From: Arthrobacter sp. efr-133-R2A-120
GTDB taxonomy: Bacteria; Actinomycetota; Actinomycetes; Actinomycetales; Micrococcaceae
NCBI RefSeq assembly: GCF_030209835.1
Contig: NZ_JARVRF010000038.1
Coordinates: 95,906-159,905 of the forward strand
DNA length: 64,000 nucleotides
Reading direction: 5' to 3'
The notes under the pieces: model-generated
Databases searched by the model: none
The model's input: only the letters and a program-made list of their open reading frames with translations
What the model was told of the DNA's origin: nothing
Made by a program: the position numbers and the translations under genes
Shown: one piece after another, positions 25,446 to 34,329 of the stretch
Layout: every line of letters begins with the position of its first letter
Position numbering within the stretch: position 1 is the first letter of the stretch

Positions 25446-26123
25446 GTGTCAACCATGCCTGCTGCGAGTACGGAACGCACCACCACCGTGGTCATCGGTG
25501 CCGGCATGCCCGGCCTGGCCGTGGCAAGCGAGCTCAGCCGTTACGGCGTAGACGCCATCGTGGTGGACGGGATGTATGTCCCCGGACCTTTGCAGGCGCT
25601 CAACACCGGCATCCTGCAGCGCTGCGACGCCGCCGACGCCGCGTGCCTCCAGGAGCGCAGCGAAATCCTGAGGCACCTGCGCAATTACGCAGCCAGTCAC
25701 GGCCTCGATGTGCGGAGTACCACCCGGGCTGTCCGCCTCGATCGCCTGGACGAAGCTGCCGTGGGGACCGTGATTTCCGGATCGGTAGTTTCAGGCTCCT
25801 CGGGTGTCTCCTCGTACCAGTGGGCCGTCCACACCGCCAACGGAGTGCTGCTGGCCGACCACGTCGTTGTCACCCGCTGCGGGCAGAGCCAGTTGCGGCG
25901 AATGCTTGCCGAACTCGGCATCGCCATCGGCCAGAACCTCGTCGCGGCCATGCGCGCAATCGGAATGTACTTGGTTGGGGTCGGCGAACTTGCCACACCC
26001 ACACCAAAGGAAGTCTTGCGCCAAGCCAAGGTGGTGGGCCAGGCGATTTCCGCCAAGGTCCACCCGGACAGCGTCCACGGGGCCCTGACGGGTACCTTTG
26101 CAGCTATTCCTGCCCTGGCCTAG
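25446..26123 (+). CDS. Short FAD/NAD-binding Rossmann protein
   Basis: The product has 225 residues from GTG 25446, seven bases after AGAGGAG; an ATG at 25455 is too far from this site. The N-terminus has a clean dinucleotide fold TVVIGAGMPGLAVASELSRYGV with the GxGxxG motif and Asp at the end of strand 2. Later a second strand-turn VLLADHVVVTRCGQSQL resembles the ATG-like motif of flavin monooxygenases. It is far shorter than intact flavoproteins of that kind (over 350 residues) and lacks a second Rossmann domain, so it may be a degraded or specialised copy. No partner gene is adjacent. Confidence 0.72.
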   Translation: MSTMPAASTERTTTVVIGAGMPGLAVASELSRYGVDAIVVDGMYVPGPLQALNTGILQRCDAADAACLQERSEILRHLRNYAASHGLDVRSTTRAVRLDRLDEAAVGTVISGSVVSGSSGVSSYQWAVHTANGVLLADHVVVTRCGQSQLRRMLAELGIAIGQNLVAAMRAIGMYLVGVGELATPTPKEVLRQAKVVGQAISAKVHPDSVHGALTGTFAAIPALA

Positions 26124-26161
26124 AAAGAGTCCGCACAGAAAACCGAGGTTTGGGCGGACTC

Positions 26162-26824
26162 CTATGAGTCCTTGGAGTCCTCGTCCCCAGCAGCATCAGA
26201 GTCGCCGGAATCATCGGCATCCCCGGAATCCGCACCGGCCAGCCGGCGCCGTGCAGTGATGCCCAGGAAGACCAGCAGGCCCGCGGCCACCACCGCGAAG
26301 ACCACAATGCTCCAGGGGAACGGCTGGGAGGCATCGGGCACCTTCTCGGGCGTCGTCGTCGAACCCGGCGCCGCAGTCCCGGCCGTGGGCACCTCCACCG
26401 AAGGTGCCGTGCTCGCGGAGCCGCCGCCCGCCGTCGTACTTCCTGCTTTGGCGGTGAAGGTGAAGGTGCCTTCGATCGGGTGTGAATCCGAACTGACAAC
26501 TCGCCAGATGACGGTGAATACCCCGGCAGGAGCGCCAGGACGCAGCTTCTGCGACACCACGGCGTCCACAATCTCGACGGAACCATCTGCCCAGTTCTGG
26601 CCTGAGGCGTCGTTCACCCGGATCTGTGAGCCGAGCAGGAGCGGCCGGTTGTTGAAGGTGATGGACACGGAGTCCGGGACGCTGGCAACCGTTGAGCCGT
26701 TGGCCGGTGACGTTGACTCGGCGACGTCGTGCGCGAAGGCCGGTGCCGCCGAGAACAGGGCGGCAGAGAAAAGAACCGCTGTGGCAGCGACGACGACGGC
26801 CAGCAGCTGGCGGATAGGGCGCAT
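26162..26824 (-). CDS. CopC-domain copper resistance protein
   Basis: The product has 220 residues. A signal peptide ends at AAPAFA, so the mature chain begins with His, the first copper ligand, followed by DVAESTSPANGSTV as in CopC. The beta-sandwich domain has SITFNNRPLL and VIWRVVSSDSHPIEGTFTF with the second His/Asp ligand set. A Thr/Pro-rich linker, one membrane helix (WSIVVFAVVAAGLLVFL) and an acidic Asp/Ser tail follow. It binds or delivers copper outside the membrane. It is divergent from the purine permease gene; no CopD is adjacent. Confidence 0.9.
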   Translation of the reverse strand: MRPIRQLLAVVVAATAVLFSAALFSAAPAFAHDVAESTSPANGSTVASVPDSVSITFNNRPLLLGSQIRVNDASGQNWADGSVEIVDAVVSQKLRPGAPAGVFTVIWRVVSSDSHPIEGTFTFTAKAGSTTAGGGSASTAPSVEVPTAGTAAPGSTTTPEKVPDASQPFPWSIVVFAVVAAGLLVFLGITARRRLAGADSGDADDSGDSDAAGDEDSKDS

Positions 26825-26938
26825 GAGCGAATGACTCCCTTGGTGTTGGATTCCTTACAGACTAGGCGAATTCGTGGGAGGGCCGAAGCCACGGGCATAG
26901 GATTTGAGAGCACACTTCCCCGATCCCCGGAGACTTCC

Positions 26939-28381
26939 ATGCTCAAGCAGGGCTCAGCCATCGACCGCTACTTCAAGATTTCGGAACGCGGATCCAACTA
27001 CTCGCGAGAAATCCGAGGCGGCTTCGCGACGTTCTTTGCCATGAGCTACATCGTGGTGCTCAATCCTTTGATCCTCTCCGGGGCGGACTCGAGTGGCGCT
27101 TCCCTTGGCTTCGCCGCCGTCGCCGCCACCACGGCCTTCGTAGCCGGCATCCTGACGATCCTCATGGGAGCCTGGGCCAAGCACCCCTTCGCCATAGCTA
27201 CCGGGCTTGGCGTCAACGCCTTCGTGGCAGTCACGATCGCCTCACATCCGGGCCTGACGTGGCCGGACATGATGGGCCTGGTGATGCTTTCGGGCCTGAC
27301 CATGCTGATCCTGGTGCTCACGGGTTTCCGGACCGCGGTCTTCAAAGCGGTACCTGAGGCACTGAAAACCGCGATCGTGGTGGGCATCGGCCTCTTCATC
27401 GCGCTGATCGGCCTGGTCAATGCGGGCTTCGTGCGCCGTATCCCGGACGCCGCCGGCACCACGGTCCCGCTAGGCCTGGGCGTCGACGGGAAGCTGCTTG
27501 GCTGGCCCACCCTGGTATTCGTCGTCGGCCTTGTGCTGACCATCGCATTGGTGGTCCGCAAGGTGCGTGGCGCGATCCTGATCGGCATCATCGTCTCCAC
27601 GGCCCTCGCGGCCATCCTGGAATTCACCCTGCACATCGGTCCGAGTTTCGATGGCAAGACCTACAATCCCCGCGGCTGGTCCCTGGTTGCGCCCAAGTTC
27701 ACCGAGTGGGCCGCTCCGGACTTGTCCCTGATCGGCAAGGCGAACCCCCTCGGCGCGTTCCAGCATCTTGGCATCATCGCCGCCACGCTTCTGGCATTCG
27801 TGATCCTGCTCAGCATCTTCTTCGACGCCATGGGCACCATGGTGGGCTTGGCCAGGGAAGCAGGGAACATCGACAAGCACGGAAACATCCCCAACGTGGA
27901 CCGTGTCCTGCAGGTGGACGCGCTCGGCGCAATCATCGGTGGCGGCTCGTCCGTGTCCTCCAACCAGATCTTCGTGGAATCCGGTGCCGGCATCGGCGAA
28001 GGTGCCCGCACCGGCCTGGCTTCGGTGGTGACCGGCCTGCTGTTCCTGGTGGCCATGTTCTTCACCCCGCTCATCAACCTGGTCCCGTTCGAGGCCGTCG
28101 CTCCCGCCTTGGTGGTGGTTGGTTTCATGATGGTGTCCCAGGTAGGCAAGATCCACTGGCAGGACTGGGGCCTTGGCATTCCCGCGTTCCTGACCATGTC
28201 CCTCATGCCGTTCACCTACTCGATCGCCAACGGCCTGGGCGCAGGGTTCATCTCCTTCGCACTCATCCGCACCTTCCAGGGCCGGGCCCGCGAAGTCCAT
28301 CCGCTCATGTGGGCCGTGGCCGCGGCGTTCCTGCTGTTCTTCGGGATCGGCCCGGTCGAGGAACTCCTGGGCGTCAAGTAG
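26939..28381 (+). CDS. NCS2 purine permease, AzgA/GhxP type
   Basis: The product has 480 residues from ATG 26939, eight bases after GGAG. Starting with an RGxxYSREIRGGFATFFAMSYI head, it has the AzgA-type helices including ATGLGVNAFVAVTIA and LVVGFMMVSQVGKI, and the ESGAGIGEGARTGLASVVTG signature in the middle. Members import adenine, guanine or hypoxanthine with protons. Twelve or more membrane helices are visible. No purine riboswitch is seen in the 114-bp upstream gap, which it shares with the divergent CopC gene. Confidence 0.92.
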   Translation: MLKQGSAIDRYFKISERGSNYSREIRGGFATFFAMSYIVVLNPLILSGADSSGASLGFAAVAATTAFVAGILTILMGAWAKHPFAIATGLGVNAFVAVTIASHPGLTWPDMMGLVMLSGLTMLILVLTGFRTAVFKAVPEALKTAIVVGIGLFIALIGLVNAGFVRRIPDAAGTTVPLGLGVDGKLLGWPTLVFVVGLVLTIALVVRKVRGAILIGIIVSTALAAILEFTLHIGPSFDGKTYNPRGWSLVAPKFTEWAAPDLSLIGKANPLGAFQHLGIIAATLLAFVILLSIFFDAMGTMVGLAREAGNIDKHGNIPNVDRVLQVDALGAIIGGGSSVSSNQIFVESGAGIGEGARTGLASVVTGLLFLVAMFFTPLINLVPFEAVAPALVVVGFMMVSQVGKIHWQDWGLGIPAFLTMSLMPFTYSIANGLGAGFISFALIRTFQGRAREVHPLMWAVAAAFLLFFGIGPVEELLGVK

Positions 28382-28455
28382 GCCTTTCCGGAATACCGGA
28401 CACCCGCGGCGTGCAAGCCGTGTTTTTCGGTACCGTCATGCGCTGAGCTTGAATC

Positions 28456-29421
28456 ATGGAGATTTCCCCCGCTATCGCCGATGTCCGCCCGATGCCGTGG
28501 ACCGGCCGATTCGACGGCGACGGCGATGAGCACCGCCGCTGGTGGCAGGCCGTGGCGCCCCACACTCCCGATGCAGCCGCCCCTGGCGCGGCGGGAGCGG
28601 GCTCCCGGCCCGCCGTCGTCGTGGGCTTCCGCAGTGACGAGGGCGTGCGGCGCAACAAAGGCCGTGTTGGCGCGGCGGCCGCCCCGGAGGCGATCCGGCA
28701 TGCTTTGGGTCCGCTGGCTTTCCACCTGGACCGGGACGTGTTCGACGCCGGAGACGTCGTTGTGGAGGACGGCTCGCTGGAGGCGGGCCAGGAGCGCGCG
28801 GGCCGCGTGATTTCGGAATTGCTCGACGCCGGCAAGCTCACGGTGCTGCTTGGCGGCGGGCACGAAACTGCTTTCGCCAGCTACCTGGGCGTGGCTGGCT
28901 CGGAGGCCGTGAGGGGCGGCAAGCGCCTCGGAGTCCTGAACCTGGACGCGCATTTCGACCTGCGGGATGAGCCTGTGCCGAGCTCGGGCACACCGTTCCT
29001 GCAGATGGCTCGAGCGGAAGCCGCCGAGGGCCGCGAACTGAACTACGCCGTCGTCGGAATCTCTGAGCCCAACAACACGCGCACCCTCTTCAATACTGCG
29101 GACCGGCTGGGCGTTAAATACCTGCTGGACGAGGACTGCTCCGCCGAGGCCGTGCACAATTTCGTGGCGCAGTTCCTGGACACCGTTGACGTGTTGTACC
29201 TGACGATCGACCTGGACGTGCTGCCGGCGTCGGTGGCTCCCGGGGTGAGCGCGCCGGCGGCCTATGGCGTGCCGCTACCCATCATCAGCGCCGTGTGCAA
29301 GCAGCTTGGCGCGAGCGGCAAGCTGCTGCACTTGGACGTCGCCGAGCTCAACCCCGAGTTCGATATCGACTCGCGGACCGCCAAGGTGGCGGCGCGCTTG
29401 GTGAACACGCTGCTGGCGTAG
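28456..29421 (+). CDS. hutG: Formimidoylglutamase (arginase/ureohydrolase family)
   Basis: The product has 321 residues. Ureohydrolase metal-binding blocks are in place: VLLGGGHETAFASY, LNLDAHFDLR and LTIDLDVLPASVAPG, giving the His and Asp ligands of the two-Mn site. The GTPFLQM segment after the second block matches HutG rather than arginase. It would convert N-formimidoyl-L-glutamate to glutamate and formamide in histidine breakdown. The other hut genes at the right edge are about 33 kb away, so the pathway is split. An inverted repeat follows the stop. Confidence 0.9.
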   Translation: MEISPAIADVRPMPWTGRFDGDGDEHRRWWQAVAPHTPDAAAPGAAGAGSRPAVVVGFRSDEGVRRNKGRVGAAAAPEAIRHALGPLAFHLDRDVFDAGDVVVEDGSLEAGQERAGRVISELLDAGKLTVLLGGGHETAFASYLGVAGSEAVRGGKRLGVLNLDAHFDLRDEPVPSSGTPFLQMARAEAAEGRELNYAVVGISEPNNTRTLFNTADRLGVKYLLDEDCSAEAVHNFVAQFLDTVDVLYLTIDLDVLPASVAPGVSAPAAYGVPLPIISAVCKQLGASGKLLHLDVAELNPEFDIDSRTAKVAARLVNTLLA

Positions 29422-29458
29422 GCGTTCCCCGTAGCGCCCGGGCCACCCACCCGGGCCA

Positions 29459-29524
29459 CCCAACTGGCTCGCATTTGTTGTCGTTATGAGCCCTCAAAAC
29501 GACATTAAGTGCTAGTTAGTTGGG
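29459..29524. repeat. Dispersed long inverted repeat, copy 2
   Basis: The outer arms (CCCAACTGGCT and its partner AGTTAGTTGGG) and the inner TTGTTGTCGTT box are conserved, but the right inner arm has diverged (GACATTAAG instead of GACAACAAC). It lies between the convergent ends of hutG and the DUF5605-type gene. Confidence 0.85.
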
Positions 29525-29563
29525 CTGAGGCGCGGCAGTCGGGCCGCCGCGCGTGAAGCCGGC

Positions 29564-31336
29564 TCAGCCGACGGCGCGGAGCCTGACGGCGATGAACTGA
29601 CGGCCGGGCAGCTCCAAGCGGAAGCGTCCTTCTGCTGCGTCCGGCAAGGTGTCGATGGTCATGTTCCAGGTGTCGATGATGTCCACCTCGTATTTCCGGC
29701 CGGCGGGCATCACGAAGTTCCGGTACGTGGGCTGGTTGAACCCGAAATAGCTGATCTCGTACTCGTGCCGGATGCCGGCGGTGGGGACGTCCCAGGCGCT
29801 GGGCAGAGGCTCGAGGAATCCGCCCGGGGTTTCCTCGAGGATGCGGCGCAGGAAGGCGATCCGCTCCGGGCTGCTGCCATGGAATTCGCCGCCCTTGGCC
29901 CACCACAGCACGTCAGCCGGGTGCATGTAGGTCTCGCCGTGGCCCACGTAGCCGCCCCGGACGGCCCCTTCCCAGAACCGCCGTGTCATTTCCTCGCCGG
30001 TGATGTTTCCCCAGCCCTGGTCGATGTTGCCCTCGTAGGCGCATTCGTCGATGACCACCGGTTTCTGCCAGCGCTCCCGCCATTCCCCGGTGAATTCGGC
30101 CGTCTTGTGGACGTCCTGGCGCTGGATGCTGCTGTGCGTGATCCACGGCCGGGAATAGTCGTAGAACGCATGGCAATTGTGGATGGACAGCAGGTGCCCG
30201 TTGGGATCGTTGGCCTGGACGATGCCCGCGAAGCGTTCCCAGTCCTCGGTGGTCTTGCGGAACAGGAGATCGTACTCGTTGGCCAGGGCCCACCAGATGT
30301 TCCGGTGCGAAGCCAGCCGGGCCACGACATATTTCAGGTAGCGGTCATCCTGGCCCGGGCTCATCGTGGAGAAGCCCCAGCGGTCGTACGCGTGGAACAG
30401 GATCAGGTCCGCCTCGATCCCCAGCTCCTCCAACTGCCCGATCCTGTGTTCCAGGTGCCGGTAGAACTCCGGGTTGGGCCGGTCATAGTCGAAGCCGGCA
30501 GCGAGCGATCCTTCGAAGGGGTAGAACTCCGGTTCGTTCTCGTTGAACAGGTAGGACTTCGGAAAAACGCACATGCGCATCTTGTTGAACGGACCAGCCG
30601 CCAAAGTATCCAGGGTCTGCTTCTCCAGCGCGTCGCCCTGGTGCGTCCACGCGTAGGACGTAGTGCCGATGGGCAGGTACGGGGTCCCATTTTCGTAGGC
30701 GAAGTGGAAGGTTTCGGCCACCCGGACCACGCCCTTCGCCCCTGCAACCGGCTCAGCGGCCATGAACACGCCGGCGACGCCGTCCAGCGAGCGCGCGTTG
30801 CTGGTGGTGGTGAACGTCCACTCCCCCGGGCCCGGAATCAGGAGCCGGACCTTGTAGCTCCCGTCGCCGTCATAGAAACCGGGCACACTCAGCGTGTCAC
30901 CGGACGGCGCGGTGAACACGGCCCGGAGTTCGACGTCGGTGAACGGGTTGCCGTGCGAGGGCCCGGCCAGGGTGAGCTCGAAGCGCTCAAGGGCGGCCGC
31001 CGTCGTCGGGTACTCCGCCGCTGCGCTGCCGCGCACCACCGAGCCCGGCTCATAGTCCCCCGCCGGCGCGGGAAGATCGGCCGCCGCCTCAGCGGCCCGC
31101 TGGGCAACAAGATCCTCGGGTTCCAACTCGCCGAGGAGGCGCAGGATTTCCGCGGTTTCCCCGGGCTTCCCCTGCAGAGCGCCCTCGGTTCCCAGGATGG
31201 TGCCCACCTCGTGGAAGTAGAGCGTGTGCAGCGCCGGGCTGTTCACAAGCGTGGGGACGCGTTCGCTCAGGATGCGGTTGCCTTTCGCGTGCCGCATCAC
31301 GAAGTACAGGGGGCTTTCAGCGGTGAAAGTGGTCAT
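29564..31336 (-). CDS. DUF5060/DUF4038/DUF5605-type putative glycoside hydrolase
   Basis: The product has 590 residues. The N-terminal 130 residues are helical and of unknown role. A beta-sandwich follows (residues about 130-220, with GFYDGDGSYKVRLLIPGPGEWTF), as in DUF5060. The catalytic part is a TIM barrel with candidate acid/base Glu in WALANEYDLL and nucleophile Glu in VVIDECAYEG, as in clan GH-A. The C-terminus is a beta domain. It is the last gene of the glycosidase operon, 29 bp after the rhamnosidase. No signal peptide is seen, so it acts in the cytoplasm on an imported glycoside, whose identity is unknown. Confidence 0.82.
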   Translation of the reverse strand: MTTFTAESPLYFVMRHAKGNRILSERVPTLVNSPALHTLYFHEVGTILGTEGALQGKPGETAEILRLLGELEPEDLVAQRAAEAAADLPAPAGDYEPGSVVRGSAAAEYPTTAAALERFELTLAGPSHGNPFTDVELRAVFTAPSGDTLSVPGFYDGDGSYKVRLLIPGPGEWTFTTTSNARSLDGVAGVFMAAEPVAGAKGVVRVAETFHFAYENGTPYLPIGTTSYAWTHQGDALEKQTLDTLAAGPFNKMRMCVFPKSYLFNENEPEFYPFEGSLAAGFDYDRPNPEFYRHLEHRIGQLEELGIEADLILFHAYDRWGFSTMSPGQDDRYLKYVVARLASHRNIWWALANEYDLLFRKTTEDWERFAGIVQANDPNGHLLSIHNCHAFYDYSRPWITHSSIQRQDVHKTAEFTGEWRERWQKPVVIDECAYEGNIDQGWGNITGEEMTRRFWEGAVRGGYVGHGETYMHPADVLWWAKGGEFHGSSPERIAFLRRILEETPGGFLEPLPSAWDVPTAGIRHEYEISYFGFNQPTYRNFVMPAGRKYEVDIIDTWNMTIDTLPDAAEGRFRLELPGRQFIAVRLRAVG

Positions 31337-31365
31337 CTTTGCCTTCTCGGTTCAGTGTTCTCAGG

Positions 31366-34284
31366 TCAGTGTTCTCGTGGAGCAAGGGACGGGACAGCAG
31401 CGCGTGTGCCGCTCAGTGCAGACAATGCGGAGCCGATGTCTTCCTTGATGGGCGCTGGAGTGAAGATCAGCCCCTGGTTCAGGGAGGTCTGGCGGTACCA
31501 CACGGTGTCCTTGCGGAATTGGGCGGCCGCGGCGGGATCGTGCGCGTCGATGGCCTGCCAGACTGCCGCATATGCCTCGGGATCGTCCATGATGGCGGAC
31601 AGCGGCGAGTCCAGGGACAGGGCACCGTGCGCCGCGGCAGGAGCGGCGTCGGGCACGTCCCAGGAGTACCGGCCGGATCCCACCTCGAACTTTTCGGATC
31701 CGTCCGGCAAGGAAACGACGGCGGTAGTCCCCGGAGGCACGACGGCTTCCACGAGGATCCGCTCGCCGGAACGTTTCCAGGCCACGCTGGCCAGGCCGTA
31801 CGGCGTCTCGTGTGAGGTGCCGGCATTCTGCAGGCTGCGGAGCGGACGCGGAGCGATGTGCTGTTTCCGGTAGCCCGGCGCAGCAGGAGCCAGGCCGGCA
31901 ACGGTCCGGTGCATCCAATCGGCAATGGCACCGAGCGCGTAGTGGTTGAAGGAGGTCATTTCGCCGGGGTTGACCGTGCCGTCCTCCAGGATGGAGTCCC
32001 AGCGTTCCCAGATGGTGGTGGCGCCCTTGGTGACCGGGTAAAGCCAGGAGGGGCATTCGGTCTGGGTGAGCAAACGCTCGGCGGCCTCCATGTGCCCGGT
32101 GACGGTGAGGGCGTCCGCGATGAGGGGCGTGCCGACGAAGCCGGTGGCGATCCTGTAGCCGCCCAGCCGAACGAGTTCGGCGAGCCGGTCACCAAGTGCC
32201 TGGCGCTGAACGGGATCCGTGCTGATCCCGAACATGAGTGCCAGCGAGTAGGCCGTTTGCGCATCGGAAACAATGCGGCCGGAGGGCGTGACGTATTCGG
32301 CGAGGAACGCGCTGCGCACGTCTTCGGCGAGAGTTGAGTATTTGCCGTGGTCGTCGTCGGCGCCCAGCACGGCCGCGGCCTTGGCCGTGAGCTCGAGGGA
32401 ACGGAAAAGGTAGGCGCTGGCCACGATGTCTCCATGGGTGCGGGCGGCGCCGGGCTTGTCCGGCGGTGCTGCCGGGTCCAGCCAGTCGCCCAGCTGCATT
32501 TGGCCCTGCCACAACCCGGAGCTGTCGCGGACGCGGAGCAACGCATCGGCCCAATCGCGCATGCTTTGGTACTGCCGGCCCAGCAATCCGCGGTCGCCGA
32601 AGCGTTCATAGAGCACCCACGGAACCACGGTGGCAGCGTCACCCCAGGCGGCCACCGGCGATTCCAGCATGCCGAGCACCGCCGGAACGACAATGGGCAC
32701 CACGCCATTACGGTGGCTTTGCTCGATGGCGAGATCCTGCAGCCAGGAGCTGAGGAACCCCAAGGAGTCGTAGAGGTAGCTGGCCGTCGGGCTGAAGACC
32801 TGGATGTCTCCGGCCCACCCCAGGCGCTCATCCCGTTGCGGGCAGTCCGTGGGCAGCGCCAGGAAGTTGCCGCGCATTCCCCACAAGGCATTCTCGTGCA
32901 GTCGGTTCAGCATCGGGTCCGAACACTCGAACCAGCCGGTGCGGCGCATGTCGTTGTGGATGACGACGGCGGTGATCGCCGCCGGGTCCAGCTCGCCTGG
33001 CCAGTTGTCTACTTGTGCATAGCGGAACCCGTGGAACGTGAAGCGAGGCTCCCATTCCTCCTCCCCGCCGCCGGCGAGCGTGAAGCTGTCCGTAGCGGCA
33101 GCGAGGCGAAGCGGACGAAGGGACAGTTCACCTTCCTCCAGGACCTCAGCGTGGCGGAGCATGATCCGATGTCCTGCATCGCCGCTGACCCGGATCCGCA
33201 GGCGTCCGACCAGGTTCTGGCCGAAGTCCAGGACGGTGGCGCCGGAAGGCGTGGTCAGGACTTCCCTGACAGGCAGTTCTTCGATCCGACGGACCGGAGG
33301 CGCCACGGCGGGAGTTGCTTCCACCCATGACTTGGAGTCCGCAGCCCTGGAATTCACTGCTCCGGAGTCCAAGGAAGCGGGAAGCCAGTGCGAATCGTCG
33401 AAGCCCGGCGATGACCAGGAGGCCTCGATGCGCCGCGCATCGAAGGCTTCTCCCGCGTAGATGCCGCTGGAAACGAGTGGGCCCGCTGTGGTTCCCCGCC
33501 AGTCCGGTCCGCTGGCCACGGTTTGACGTGTGCCGTCGGCGTATTCGAGATGCAGTTCCACTTTGACGGCCGGTTGCTCGCCGTAGATCGGCTTGGCGAA
33601 GCCGTGGAAACCGTACTTTTCCGTGTACCAGCCTCCCGCGAGCCACACACCAATGGCGTTGGCCCCCGCTTGGAGGAGCGCGGTGACGTCGGTGGTTTCG
33701 TGGTTGAGACGGTCGGCGTAGGCAGTCCAGCCCGGTTTCAGAACTTGGTCATCCACTTCCGAGCCGTTGATTTCGGCCTGGTACACACCATGCGCAGTCG
33801 CGAACAGGGTGGCTTTGGCCAAGTCCGGGCCCACCGTGAATTCGTGCCGCAATTGGCCGGGCTGTCCGAGCGGAATCTCCACTCCGGCAAGGAAGGGCAG
33901 CCCGATTGCCTTGGCCTGCCACGGCCCGTCAAGGTAACCCCCCGCCAAAGTCAGGGGTTCGCTCCAAGCGGTTGTGCCGCCGTCGTTCCCCGAGACCCGC
34001 ACCTCGACTGCCACCTGCTCCCCGGCGGCGATGGCCGCAAAAGGCCACTCCACCAGCACCGATTCAGGGCCTTCGTGCACTGCCGACTCGACAGCGCCCG
34101 CGCGGGTCAAGCGCAGTTCGGCACGGGCCTGCTGCCAATCTGTGCCGTCCGTGGCGACGACCCAGCTGAGCCGCGGCCGCGGATTGGCCACGAAGGCGGT
34201 ATCAGTCCGGTACTCAGCGCTGAACCGGCTGACAGAAGTCTGGCGGAGACATGCTGGCTGCGGTGCCAGGGAGGTTGATGTCAC
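31366..34284 (-). CDS. GH78 alpha-L-rhamnosidase
   Basis: The product has 972 residues from a GTG with AAAGG upstream. N-terminal beta-sandwich domains carry the RLSWVV and GVYQAEINGSEVDDQVLKPGWTAY blocks of bacterial rhamnosidases. The (alpha/alpha)6 barrel has DCPQRDERLGWAGDIQVF with the catalytic acid residues and YPVTKGATTIWERWDSI with the general-base Glu. A C-terminal beta domain closes the chain. It removes terminal alpha-L-rhamnose from glycosides such as flavonoid rutinosides or pectin side chains. No signal peptide is present, so it acts on imported glycosides. It sits between GH43 and DUF5605 genes in one operon. Confidence 0.95.
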   Translation of the reverse strand: MTSTSLAPQPACLRQTSVSRFSAEYRTDTAFVANPRPRLSWVVATDGTDWQQARAELRLTRAGAVESAVHEGPESVLVEWPFAAIAAGEQVAVEVRVSGNDGGTTAWSEPLTLAGGYLDGPWQAKAIGLPFLAGVEIPLGQPGQLRHEFTVGPDLAKATLFATAHGVYQAEINGSEVDDQVLKPGWTAYADRLNHETTDVTALLQAGANAIGVWLAGGWYTEKYGFHGFAKPIYGEQPAVKVELHLEYADGTRQTVASGPDWRGTTAGPLVSSGIYAGEAFDARRIEASWSSPGFDDSHWLPASLDSGAVNSRAADSKSWVEATPAVAPPVRRIEELPVREVLTTPSGATVLDFGQNLVGRLRIRVSGDAGHRIMLRHAEVLEEGELSLRPLRLAAATDSFTLAGGGEEEWEPRFTFHGFRYAQVDNWPGELDPAAITAVVIHNDMRRTGWFECSDPMLNRLHENALWGMRGNFLALPTDCPQRDERLGWAGDIQVFSPTASYLYDSLGFLSSWLQDLAIEQSHRNGVVPIVVPAVLGMLESPVAAWGDAATVVPWVLYERFGDRGLLGRQYQSMRDWADALLRVRDSSGLWQGQMQLGDWLDPAAPPDKPGAARTHGDIVASAYLFRSLELTAKAAAVLGADDDHGKYSTLAEDVRSAFLAEYVTPSGRIVSDAQTAYSLALMFGISTDPVQRQALGDRLAELVRLGGYRIATGFVGTPLIADALTVTGHMEAAERLLTQTECPSWLYPVTKGATTIWERWDSILEDGTVNPGEMTSFNHYALGAIADWMHRTVAGLAPAAPGYRKQHIAPRPLRSLQNAGTSHETPYGLASVAWKRSGERILVEAVVPPGTTAVVSLPDGSEKFEVGSGRYSWDVPDAAPAAAHGALSLDSPLSAIMDDPEAYAAVWQAIDAHDPAAAAQFRKDTVWYRQTSLNQGLIFTPAPIKEDIGSALSALSGTRAAVPSLAPREH

Positions 34285-34329
34285 GGATGGGCCTTTCGGA
34301 AAACGGTGGGTGGGTGGGCGCTGGAGTTC

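Noticed and set aside
26825..26938. Possible purine riboswitch before the NCS2 permease gene
   Set aside because: The gap is short and shared with the divergent copC promoter, and I cannot find the conserved purine-aptamer loops.
29765..31873. A 702-codon open frame on the plus strand
   Set aside because: It lies wholly opposite the DUF5605-type gene and the end of the rhamnosidase, with low-complexity Arg/Gly/Val content. Long antisense frames are expected in very GC-rich DNA.
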